Below, one piece after another: positions 57,001 through 64,000 of a stretch of 64,000 nucleotides of DNA (position 1 is its first letter; each line of letters starts with the position of its first letter). The position numbers and the translations under genes are program-made. The DNA is from Aradus depressus (lineage: Eukaryota; Arthropoda; Insecta; Hemiptera; Aradidae): assembly GCA_963662175.1 (NCBI GenBank), contig OY759214.1, forward strand, positions 105,052,115 to 105,116,114, read 5' to 3'. A model generated the notes under the pieces. It saw only the letters and a program-made list of their open reading frames with translations. It made no database searches and had not been told where the DNA came from.

Positions 57001-60000
57001 GTAAACATATATTTTTTTTAACTTTATCACGTCAGAAACAAAAGTTATCATCACATTTCATTTTCGGACTACCCACAAGTTGGTTCTGAATTCATTCTAA
57101 AATTTTGATGCAGTATAGTGTTCAGAATAATAAAATGTATTTTCAAAACGTCAAAAAGGTTTTGTAAAGTACATCCTGGCCGTTTTTGTTACGTTTGTGG
57201 TGAACTTATTACATCTAAGAAAGGATATCCCATAACGGAATCACTCAAAGAAGCCTATTTTTGTTATTTCAAAATATCGGTATCTCACCAGGACAAAAAG
57301 TGGACTCCTCGCCTATTTTGTGAAAGATGTAGAAGAACACTAAGCTCCTGGGCTGCAGGTGGAAACAGATCTTTGAATTTTAATATGCCAATGATATTGA
57401 GGGAACCATCAAACCACGAAAATGACTACTACTTGTGTCTTACTAAGACATTTGGTTTTAATAACAAGAACAAAGATAAAATTATACATGCAGATGTTCC
57501 TTCGGTTACTAAACCTGTCTGCAGTTCAGACAAGCAGCAAGTTCCAGAACCTCCCGGTTGTTCCAGCAAAACCTTAATGACTAACACGGAATCCGGAGAA
57601 GTTCAAATTCAAAGTCAAGGTAACATAAGTTCAGATGAATTGTTTCATGATGATGAAGAACCACACATGGTAACTCAGTCTGAACTAAATGATTTAATAA
57701 GAGATTTACACCTATCTAAATCCAAAGCTGAATTACTAGCTTCACGACTGCAACAATGGAGGTTACTTGCTCCCAACACAAGAGTTACTATGTATCGTAC
57801 GCGCAGTGAATGGTTTTCAACATATTTCAAGAAAGAAAACGAATTTTGTTACTGTTATGATATAGTTGGGCTTTTCAAAGAAATGCAGCAGCCTTATAAG
57901 CCAGAAAATGGCGGTTATTCGTTGATTCATCGATTTCACCAGGATCTTAATTTTTTGAGCAAAATTATCAAGGATACTGGGACCAGGCCATGTTAGGTGA
58001 CTATTGCTGGTCTATTATAAGTAAGGTGACCAGACGTCCCGTTTTGAACGGGACAGTCCAGTTGTCCCGAAATATATGCTCGGGGTGCTTATTTGTCCCG
58101 TTTTACAAATATTTGGTCCCATATGTACTTTTGACAGCATCGAGTTTGCTTCCTAAATTCCATTCATTGGTGATGAATGAATCAACAGAATTAAATCTTT
58201 AAAAAATGAATCAAAACCTACCACTAATAAGTAATAACTAATAAGGCATGAGAGATTGATAGCATCGGCCGTTCCAAGTGGACTGAAGAGAAAACTTCTC
58301 TGCATCAGAGATGGGTTGAAATATTTCTTCATTTTGCAAATTAAAATGTCCCTATCAAGAATATTGCACTGATGGTTTCATTTTTCTTGTCCTTACCAGG
58401 AACAAACGCACCAGTGGAACGAGTTTTCTCAATTATTAATGACATTTGGTCACTAGAAAAATCTCAAATGAAAATGTCGACCCTTAAAGCAATGATGCTA
58501 GTAAAATGTAACTTTGCAATGGGTTGTGTACAGTTTTTAGATTTCATCAAAAAAAAAGCCTGATATTTTGAAAAAAATTCACTCATCTCAAAAATATGAA
58601 AAATAAACATTGAAGTCAGTTTTTTCGACAATATTTTTTTCAAGTGGTATCAAGTTTATTTCTAAATGTAGTCTGATGATATTATATTGAATAAAATAGT
58701 ATTTCATATATATATATATTGGTAAATAGTATTTTTTTAAGGGTGTCTCTAACTTCCCGGATATTGTGGGTCCCATTTTGAGAATCTCATAATCTGGTCA
58801 CCTTAATTATAAGGGACACAGATACAAAAAAGTACAAGAAAAAAGCTAAGGCAATTCATTTTTAATTTTTTAAATATTTTTGTAAGCATTTTTTTTCATA
58901 GTTTTTTAAAACTTAGTGCACCTCAATTGTAAAGAAAAACACTTTTCATTTCAAGGACAAAAACCTTGTAAACCAGTGTTATGAATGTATCGGCACAAAG
59001 TTGAGTACGAGGCTTCAGAAGCCATGATGTAATGTAAGTCAACTGTTGAGCTTTAGGCCAAAAGGTCGACTAGTTTTGGAATTTGGATGGGAAGTAAAAA
59101 GTTAATTGATTAATTCGTTTTGGGGAAATACATTGGTGATTCACCGACACTCCGGTGACAACTCAACATCCAATTTCTGACAAACTAAATAACATCCTCT
59201 ATACCTCGTACAGCTGGGAAAGTGAAATCAATATGTGAAGGAAGTTGTTAAAATTTACGTTTAAACAATCTGTTGGAGATGCAGTATTAGTTGAAAACAG
59301 GTGTGACGTAAATACAGATACATACTTTCTCAATAACTCAATAACGGCTGGTCGACCTTTTCCTTTTTGTAACAGCTGGAGCATGCCCGGACATTGCCTT
59401 ATGTTGAGACAAAACCCATCCAGACCAGTGGCAGTGGTACACGGAGCGCCATCTGAAATATGTCACCAATAAAAACATGCCTTTCTAATGTCTAGCCCAC
59501 AAGGGGAGACAAATAAACAAAATGTGTGTTCACAATATATTGTTTATTTTCAAAAATAAATAATTAAATATTAAGTAGTCCATATTGTATGCAATTCACA
59601 AAAATATATATATTTTTTTAAATATTAAGTAGTCCATATTGTATACAATTCACAAAAATATATATATTTTTTTAAATATTAAGTAGTCCATATTGTATAC
59701 AATTCACAAAAATATATATATTTTTTTAAATATTAAGTAGTCCATATTGTATGCAATTCACAAAAATATATATATTTTTTTAAATATTAAGTAGTCCATA
59801 TTGTATACAATTCACAAAAATATATATATTTTTTTAAATATTAAGTAGTCCATATTGTATACAATTCACAAAAATATATATATTTTTTTAAATATTAAGT
59901 AGTCCATATTGTATGCAATTCACAAAAATATATATATTTTTTTAAATATTAATACCTATCATGATCAACTTCTAAGTTGAGAAATGCGAACATATTGTGG

Positions 60001-60927
60001 AAACTTATAATTAATAAATATAACATACTCATTTTTGAAAAATATAAAGGAGGAAGATACTTCAGAATAAAAATATTCCTAACGGCACAGCCTCCATGAT
60101 TTCCAAGTTCCAAGTTAAGAGTGAGCTTATAACTAAACATGACAATATAATGCCGAAACCTGTAGTTAATTTATGTGGAATAAACAACATTTTAAAAAAC
60201 AAGTTTGTTTTATTTATTTTAAATAATTATGTTTTCGTTTTATTAGTGAGGGGAATGGTGAGAAAGAAAAACAAAAATGTGCCCGGTAGATTAAAAAAAA
60301 AAATCATAATTGGGAGGAAAATTAATTTCAAAAATTCTCCGGCGAGGTTTTTGGAAAGAGATTTCATTTTTCAGAGTTTGATATTGTAACAAGGCTTATG
60401 AGGGTTAAATGCACACAAATTTCACCCAAGTTCAAGTTTTGGTGAAAACGAATGCTCTGTTGTACCAATTACCTATCAAAAATTCTCCGTACTCGTGAAT
60501 CTAATAATATTCTTGACTGTTTTCCGAAATATCAATTTTGATGAAATTTGAAATGGTATGACATGAAGGTAAAAACATTTTAGATTTAGGTACTCCATTT
60601 TTTTGAGGCAAGATAAATACGAATAACATTGAATCCCCTTACACTTGCACATTGAACAACAGAACTTCAATTTCCGACGAGATTGATTAATTTCGTTTCA
60701 GTTATTATTTTGAAACCTAATCAGGCATCCATGACCCCAGCGGTCGAAATGTCTGTGTAAAGTAAAAGAAAAAACTCAAATGTTTAGAATTTAACATAAC
60801 TAATAATAACAATAAAACAAAATGAAAACTTACCAGATTCCTGTCTCCTCCAGCGGTTGGCATGGTGACTTTGGGACAAGTTGACAACACTGACGGCCAC
60901 CATCAATATAAATTCCCATTTTGACAT
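46768..60927 (-). CDS. CLIP-domain trypsin-like serine protease (8 coding exons, 370 aa)
   Basis: Coding segments 60927-60834, 59452-59326, 56038-55863, 54984-54840, 53706-53543, 53463-53362, 48426-48278 and 46923-46768 total 1113 nt and agree in phase at every junction. The protein has a signal peptide (1 to about 23) and one clip domain with Cys 36, 46, 52, 77, 86, 87. A linker Cys113 probably bonds to the catalytic domain. The activation site is ETK-IVGG (after Lys123) and the catalytic triad is His170, Asp222, Ser322. Asp316 at the base of the S1 pocket predicts trypsin-like cleavage after Arg/Lys. CLIP proteases act outside the cell in haemolymph cascades (clotting, melanisation, Toll activation); which one cannot be told. 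Introns make up over 90% of the locus. Confidence 0.93.
47455..48212. mobile_element. TIR element with about 150-bp inverted repeats and nested MITE
   Basis: Left arm about 47459-47580 (ccaaagttaatgatgagataac, gttaacttatttaacc, cgctcactttggttaaattcaac in parts) is the inverse of about 48085-48212. TA dinucleotide runs lie just inside both arms. No coding sequence remains; class unknown. Confidence 0.75.
47609..47980. mobile_element. hAT MITE (Charlie-like ends), 372 bp
   Basis: Ends CAGGAGTGGCCAACCCGCGG and GGTTGGCCACCCCTG are inverted repeats of the CAGGGGTGGCCAAC type, flanked by an exact 8-bp duplication ATCTATAT (47601-47608, 47981-47988). Internal GCGGCCCGCG motifs recur. Non-coding. 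Confidence 0.92.
48278..48426 (-). CDS. Protease exon 7
   Basis: Encodes [20 protein letters not shown] through [18 protein letters not shown]. It holds the C168/C182 disulfide region and the S1 specificity Asp316. Phase 1 in, phase 0 out, donor GTAAAA. Confidence 0.93.
48870..52919 (+). repeat. 54-bp satellite, exactly 75 units, in protease intron 6
   Basis: The unit is GCTTTAGGAG.GTTGA.GT, .GCGGCGTTGT.CTGTTCCC, ACGA.AGCTAAT.TA with a few variable positions. The block is 4050 bp, exactly 75 x 54, with no net length change. Because 54 is a multiple of three and the unit has no stop in one frame of each strand, open frames of 1396 codons (+) and 1358 codons (-) result; neither has start context, splice support or varied sequence. 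The array is GC- and CpG-rich inside an AT-rich intron. The left edge (GCCGGTAGCACAGTGTATAG) resembles the SINE head; the right edge is invaded by SINE copy 3. Confidence 0.96.
52915..53252 (+). repeat. tRNA-derived SINE, copy 3
   Basis: Full-length copy inserted at the right edge of the satellite. TSD ATATAGAAT lies at 52915-52923 and 53244-53252, so the left TSD overlaps the last bases of the final satellite unit. The head has GCGCCAGTAGCTCAGTGGTC and GGTACGAAACCC. Confidence 0.88.
53362..53463 (-). CDS. Protease exon 6
   Basis: Encodes [10 protein letters not shown] to [16 protein letters not shown]122-type Cys and the VAGWG motif are present. Intron 5 is only 79 bp (53464-53542). Confidence 0.93.
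53543..53706 (-). CDS. Protease exon 5 (Asp222)
   Basis: Encodes [15 protein letters not shown] to [17 protein letters not shown]. Catalytic Asp222 lies in DDIGLVKL. Donor GTAAGC. Intron 4 (53707-54839) contains SINE copy 4. Confidence 0.94.
53754..54097 (+). repeat. tRNA-derived SINE, copy 4
   Basis: Well-preserved head (GGCGCCGGTAGCTCAGTGGT, GGTTCGAAACCC). TSD CGATAAGGTAG at 53754-53764 against CGATAAAGTAG at 54087-54097. Confidence 0.88.
54098..54839. other. Remainder of protease intron 4
   Basis: AT-rich, with no repeat family that I can name and no ORF with motifs. Confidence 0.5.
54840..54984 (-). CDS. Protease exon 4 (His170)
   Basis: Encodes [11 protein letters not shown] to [20 protein letters not shown]. 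Catalytic His170 lies in TAAHC. The donor is most likely GTTAGT after AAAAT, which alone gives the right phase and the motif MTLVRLGE across the junction. Confidence 0.9.
55248..55545. mobile_element. pogo/Tigger-like MITE, 294 bp
   Basis: Ends TCGTGGAACCTCGCTTAGCG and the reverse complement of CGAGATTCCACTG match the Tigger/pogo type CAGTGGAACCTCGCTTAACG. Flanking TA on both sides. The left end has lost part of its CAG. Non-coding. Confidence 0.8.
55589..55780. repeat. Palindromic hairpin with hammerhead-like core, copy 3
   Basis: Arms 55589-55675 and 55695-55780. The right arm reads CTGAAGA-TGGTA-GCAA-TACC-GAAA-GTACTCCC, which keeps every fixed base of the hammerhead motif CUGANGA...GAAA with a 4-bp stem II closed by a GCAA tetraloop. 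The left arm is the inverse with changes in stem II. Confidence 0.78.
55863..56038 (-). CDS. Protease exon 3 (clip end, activation site)
   Basis: Encodes [16 protein letters not shown] (last three clip cysteines), a linker, [13 protein letters not shown] and the new N-terminus IVGGVPSDQ. The donor is GTGCAT, weak but the only one giving G-AWPW across the junction. Confidence 0.92.
56455..56830. repeat. Inverted pair of hammerhead-like arms, copy 4
   Basis: The left arm, on the minus strand, reads CCTGATGATGATAGCAACCTCGAAAGCCGCC in parts (CTGATGA, then CTCGAAAGCC). The right arm (about 56743-56830, plus strand) reads ACTGCCTGATGATGACGGCAACC, in parts, without GAAA. The arms are separated by about 200 bp of AT-rich sequence. 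Confidence 0.6.
57118..58021 (+). pseudogene. Relic of a repeat-family gene with CxxC zinc module, internally deleted
   Basis: An N-terminal cysteine module ([37 protein letters not shown]) is followed by [20 protein letters not shown], an acidic linker and [21 protein letters not shown] associate this layout, unverified, with proteins of unknown function that occur in many copies in arthropod genomes. Here the middle is deleted: [13 protein letters not shown] runs straight into HRFHQDLN. A slip at about 57950-57970 then moves the C-terminus ([14 protein letters not shown]) to another frame. The last codons lie beyond the hAT insertion (58814-58865). Confidence 0.62.
58014..58813. mobile_element. 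hAT transposon relic with exact 8-bp TSD
   Basis: Element 58022-58805 has ends TAAGGTGACCAGA and TCTGGTCACCTTA, flanked by ATTATAAG (58014-58021, 58806-58813). It interrupts the C-terminal codons of the repeat-family relic; removing one TSD copy would restore [20 protein letters not shown]. It carries a piece of hAT transposase, [20 protein letters not shown] (58390-58450), the C-terminal dimerisation domain. The rest of the gene is lost. Confidence 0.92.
58965..59150 (+). repeat. Repeat family R, 3' part
   Basis: Shares 'gaatgtatcggcacaaagtt', 'aaaagttaattgattaattcgtt' and 'gtgattcaccgac' with 2935-3085. Non-coding, in protease intron 2... intron borders are unaffected. Confidence 0.65.
59326..59452 (-). 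CDS. Protease exon 2 (clip domain)
   Basis: Phase 1 in, phase 2 out, donor GTATGT. Encodes [20 protein letters not shown], then [20 protein letters not shown]: clip Cys 36, 46 and 52 with the usual spacing. Acceptor CATATTTCAG-type. Confidence 0.92.
59571..59948 (+). repeat. 54-bp AT-rich minisatellite, 7 units, in protease intron 1
   Basis: TTAAGTAGTCCATATTGTAT recurs at 59571, 59625, 59679, 59733, 59787, 59841 and 59895. Units differ only at one position (gtatGcaatt/gtatAcaatt). The period equals that of the intron 6 satellite, but the sequences are unrelated. Confidence 0.95.
59949..60833. other. Remainder of protease intron 1
   Basis: AT-rich. A plus-strand frame at 60096-60389 and a minus-strand frame at 60476-60670 show no motif; I do not call them genes. 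Confidence 0.5.
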
Positions 60928-60934
60928 TTTTCAA
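60834..60934 (-). CDS. Protease exon 1 (signal peptide)
   Basis: A poly-T tract and CAG acceptor (minus strand, 60935-60937) precede 7 nt of leader and ATG at 60927-60925. It reads [20 protein letters not shown] then [11 protein letters not shown]: a basic start, a hydrophobic core and a likely cleavage near SHHA. A -1 frame ATG (MGIYIDGG) is rejected because it gives no signal peptide and the wrong phase. An upstream non-coding exon is implied but not located. Confidence 0.88.
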
Positions 60935-60937
60935 CTG

Positions 60938-61305
60938 AAAAAAAAAAAAAAAAATTACAGGTAATTATGGAACATTACATCTAAATTCCTAATAGTCGCA
61001 ATTACTCTCAAAATCTCTGAGAAAACTAATATATACATGTATGTGTATATAAATAATACATATTTATAAATGAAAAAGAACAACCTCTTCCCTTAAACAC
61101 ATTTTATACTTAAGTTTATCGGATGTTATGAAAAAATTCTTCATATAGTTCCGAATTTTGGATTGTTATTAATTTAGATTAGTTGTTGGTGTATTTTAGC
61201 AAGTTTTTCCAGCTTCGCTCGTTAAATAACTTTAGGTTGGTTCAAATGTTAATATGTTATATATACAATACAAGAACCTGTTCACATTGTTATTTAGATA
61301 GTTAT
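60938..61305. other. Upstream flank/intron of the protease gene
   Basis: AT-rich. It should contain part of a 5' intron of the protease gene. No feature is supported. Confidence 0.4.
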
Positions 61306-61530
61306 TATGACTCATATCCTGGCTTTAAATTCGAAATCATATCGCCTACTACCAAAACTTTCTCTCGTCGCTCTGATGGACATGAGTCCTACTCTACTAA
61401 AGGAGTCCTAAATTTTGCTTATAATTTTACAGTTGGGCTTATGTCCACGAGAGTGACGAATGAGGGTTCTGGTATTAGGCGATATGACCTTGTAGTTAAA
61501 GCCCGGGCATGAGTCACAATAACTAAGCCC
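61306..61530. repeat. SINE inverted dimer (two tails head-off)
   Basis: A reversed SINE tail (61306-61410, TATGACTCATATCCTGGC...) is followed directly by a forward tail (61430-61525, ...AAGCCCGGGCATGAGTC). Both lack the tRNA-like head, giving an imperfect palindrome of about 100-bp arms. Confidence 0.8.
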
Positions 61531-62954
61531 CTTGAACACAATTTGAACATTTTCATAATGCTGTCTGTATGTGATAGTGAGTTGAGAGTGTAGTGAGCGC
61601 TCTAACTCAGAACTTGAATTTTGAGATGTATAAGTCAGATGTTCTATCTAACTTATATCGGAACAGATTTTCGATCGCTCCCATCAACGCCCCTGTCATT
61701 TTCTTAGAGCTTCCGGCATATAACAGACGTTCTTTGACTTTGCAGGGTACAATAAGTTACGAAACCTGTCATCGTAATATGAATCTCTTCAATCTTTCCT
61801 ATTAATGCAAAATGTCCATACTCATTGAAAGAAATATTCTGAGAAAAACTCTATTTGATTTAACGTCCTTGTTTACTCTCCAGTGGGGCAGAAAAAACGA
61901 GTACTACCGGTTGTTGCTCTTTTCTATCTATAAAGTCCACTCCGTTGCAATGGCATTCATCACACAGAGATATAGGGGGGCAGAACTTTAAAAAAATAGA
62001 TCGATACAATTTGAACAACTGGAGACTCTGGTCAAGTATCGCTCTATGTTACAAACCGTTACAATCTATCATATAGTTTCCAACGTACCTTAGTTGAGTC
62101 CTAACGCAGTGCTGCCAACTGAACACTGAACAGTTTGCGAGTCCTTCTTGTCTTCTTGAAACTCCCCACTCCCAGCTCCCCCTTCACAGACCGGCCCCTC
62201 TGACGTCAACCCATTCTCGTCCTACATAGTGACTCACATTTCATTTTCCAAATTTTATCCTGAATGCAAGAAATTTGCCATGTATTTTTGTTTGAAGACG
62301 TCAGCCATGTTTGTGTTGGTGGTTCGGAGAAGACCGGTTATATGCGGTCATCCTGTCCTGATAACATTGAGGCGAACGGTACCATGAAATAGAAACAAAT
62401 AAAATGGTCTGCTTAAGGAAAACTAGTTTTTAATTAAAACGATCCATGGAGGGGTGTCCAGTGCTCAGAAAATCGAACAAAAAAATTTCATTATTATTTC
62501 ACTTTATCATAGGTATTTAATTAATTTAAAATAAATAATAAAATATTACATAAAAACTAAAAAAAAACCAGACTCAAAAAATAAAACTTTAAAAAAGGGG
62601 AGGGACTTGGCCTTATAAACATTTGAAATCAAACTGCAAGTCTCTAGCTGTAATAGAGGCCGACATCCCTAAACAGACTCTGATGAAACCTGAAGATCTT
62701 GGAAACGGCAAACCCGATTTCCACCAAACATGGCTAAGAACCATCTCGCAAATATCAGATTTTGAAACAAAAAACCCGCGTTGAAATCGGTTCAGCCGTC
62801 TTGGATCTACGATGACACACACAGACAAACAAAGGCTTCAAACGTATAACACCCCTCCTTTTGCGTCGGGAGTTAAAAATACGTTATGTTTATCCAGTCT
62901 AGACACTTGGACCCCAGCAAAGATGTTTTTGGAAAATACTTATAGTTGGCTATT
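61531..62954. other. Gap without a supported gene
   Basis: Includes a GC-richer patch (62100-62240, CTCCCCACTCCCAGCTCCCCC) that could be the promoter region of the protease, but no TATA or initiator is convincing. About 62613-62880 (gaaatcggttcagccgtcttgg, acacacacagacaaaca in parts) looks like the end of a repeat of unknown class. Confidence 0.4.
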
Positions 62955-63245
62955 ATGACTCATCGCCTACTACCAGAGCGCTCTTTCGTCACTCTAGTGG
63001 ACATGAGCCCGACTCTACTGTGAGAGTCCTAACTTTTGCCTACCCTAAATATTTATTCACTTTTCACTTACAATTAGAGTAGGGGTCTTTAACGATCGTA
63101 CAGGCTCGGGACTAGCCCTTAACGTCCCAACCAAAGATCGGCGTGCTCAACGTTTTATTTCAGCTTCCAGATAAATAACGTAATGGCCTCGGTCGGGTTT
63201 CGAACGTGCAATCTTGAGCTAAGTAAGTAAGCATGCTCTCTCTGT
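62955..63245 (-). repeat. tRNA-derived SINE, degraded copy
   Basis: Reversed copy with a deletion just after the tail (TATGACTCATCGCCTACTAC). The head is still recognisable (complement near 63195-63245) but has lost the A-box sequence. Confidence 0.8.
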
Positions 63246-63599
63246 GCTACTGTATAATTGCTTCCCTCAAAAGACACAGTACGTATTACCATACCTTGTC
63301 ATAAGAATTCTAATAGTTTTTTGGTTGAGTTGCAGATAGGGCGACTTCTGTGATTGTAGTTTCCCGGTGCAGGAGGAGTTTTCAATAATTTGTATGTATT
63401 CTTCTTGTCTTTGGACTATCAAACTACTCTCAGTCAAATTTGACTACTCTAGGGTAATAAGCGAAGATGCAAGAGCTTATGAACTCTGTGACGGTCGCCA
63501 TGTTGGACATTTTGAAAGATATAATAATTATATCTTTAACCAAAATTATTTTGGTTCATGTTGAGGGCTTCCATACTTGTAACTTTTTATCCCACTCGC

Positions 63600-63745
63600 A
63601 TTTCACTTTTCCAGTTATACGAAGTACAAGTGAAGTTATGTTTCCACAGGAATTTCATATTTTCCGACCCCAATTTCAAAAATTGAACAAAAAAAATCAT
63701 GTCCGTGTTTTTGTGAACATGATTGGAGCTATCGGGAGTAGATAA
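63600..63745 (+). repeat. Repeat family R, 5' part
   Basis: Matches 2380-2530 ('gaagttatgt', 'ggaatttcatattttccgacc'). Cut at its 3' side by the LINE copy that follows. Confidence 0.65.
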
Positions 63746-63747
63746 AG

Positions 63748-64000
63748 AAATTAAATTAAAATAAATTTTATTATTCTGGGACCGAGATCCCCAAAGAATA
63801 AATACATACAGAGTAAAGAACAGGAAACAATGAAATATAGTATCAGTATGACGTACAAAGAAATAAATGAATTTGTGCTACTTTGGAGAAAACTGGACAA
63901 TTATAAATATAGGTAGACAAAAGATTAATATGAAAAAACATAAAATTAACAGCTTCATTATGTTGAAAAAAATAAAAATAAAAGTATCTATATAAATAAA
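63748..64000 (-). mobile_element. 3' end of a second CR1/L2-like LINE copy
   Basis: The reverse complement matches the last 250 bp of the LINE at 28770-34008, for example CTGATACTATATTTCATTG and CTGTATGTATTTATTCTT. The element continues beyond the window edge, or is 5'-truncated there. Confidence 0.82.

Overview
The window is eukaryotic, AT-rich and very repeat-dense. Genes are split by introns with GT-AG borders. Transposons include Tc1/mariner, hAT, Merlin, Helitron, Ty3/Gypsy, Jockey- and CR1/L2-like LINEs and a tRNA-derived SINE. With a CLIP-domain serine protease and C2H2 finger genes carrying IKQEP/IKEEP-type N-terminal peptides, this fits an insect, perhaps a hemipteran; the order is an inference. 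There is no operon, CRISPR array or rRNA. LAYOUT. (1) 1-9.4 kb (+): 3' part of a C2H2 zinc-finger gene (ZNF-A). Three short acidic phase-1/phase-1 cassette exons (1-53, 1757-1843, 3296-3382) are followed by one large exon with 16 canonical fingers (7804-9341). Its last intron holds a broken Gypsy pol, a 61-bp triplication and a 7 x 73-bp minisatellite ending just before the finger exon. (2) 10.9-18.5 kb (-): a complete non-autonomous Ty3/Gypsy-like LTR element with a 4-bp TSD, PBS, polypurine tract, intact gag and a second ORF entered by a predicted -1 frameshift. (3) 19-21.3 kb: a Helitron full of minisatellites. (4) 21.4-27.8 kb: LINE fragments, a Tc1 element with long inverted repeats, an hAT-type MITE and a SINE. 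(5) 28.4-43.5 kb (+): a second, complete zinc-finger gene (ZNF-B), paralogous to ZNF-A: a coding first exon, two cassette exons and a 12-finger exon, 472 aa predicted. Its introns contain a CR1/L2-like LINE with an intact ORF2, a Merlin relic and a TIR element into which a Jockey-like LINE inserted. (6) 46.8-60.9 kb (-): an eight-coding-exon CLIP-domain trypsin-like protease (370 aa) with intact catalytic triad. Its introns hold a 75 x 54-bp satellite, several MITEs, SINEs, an hAT element and a relic of a repeat-family gene. (7) 61-64 kb: SINE pieces, and the 3' end of a second copy of the CR1/L2-like LINE on the minus strand at the window edge. HOW THE PARTS RELATE. ZNF-A and ZNF-B are probably segmental duplicates: they share the exon plan, the intron-end sequence and the downstream flank. 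Their cassette exons are interchangeable in reading frame, and each encodes up to two psi-K-x-E motifs next to acidic residues. The protease is an ordinary host gene swollen by repeats. The observations most worth following are the cassette-exon/finger-exon locus; the -1 frameshift module of the LTR element (A AAA AAC, 7-nt spacer, perfect 11-bp long-range stem); the exact 75-copy intronic satellite; and a recurring class of hairpins with hammerhead-like cores.
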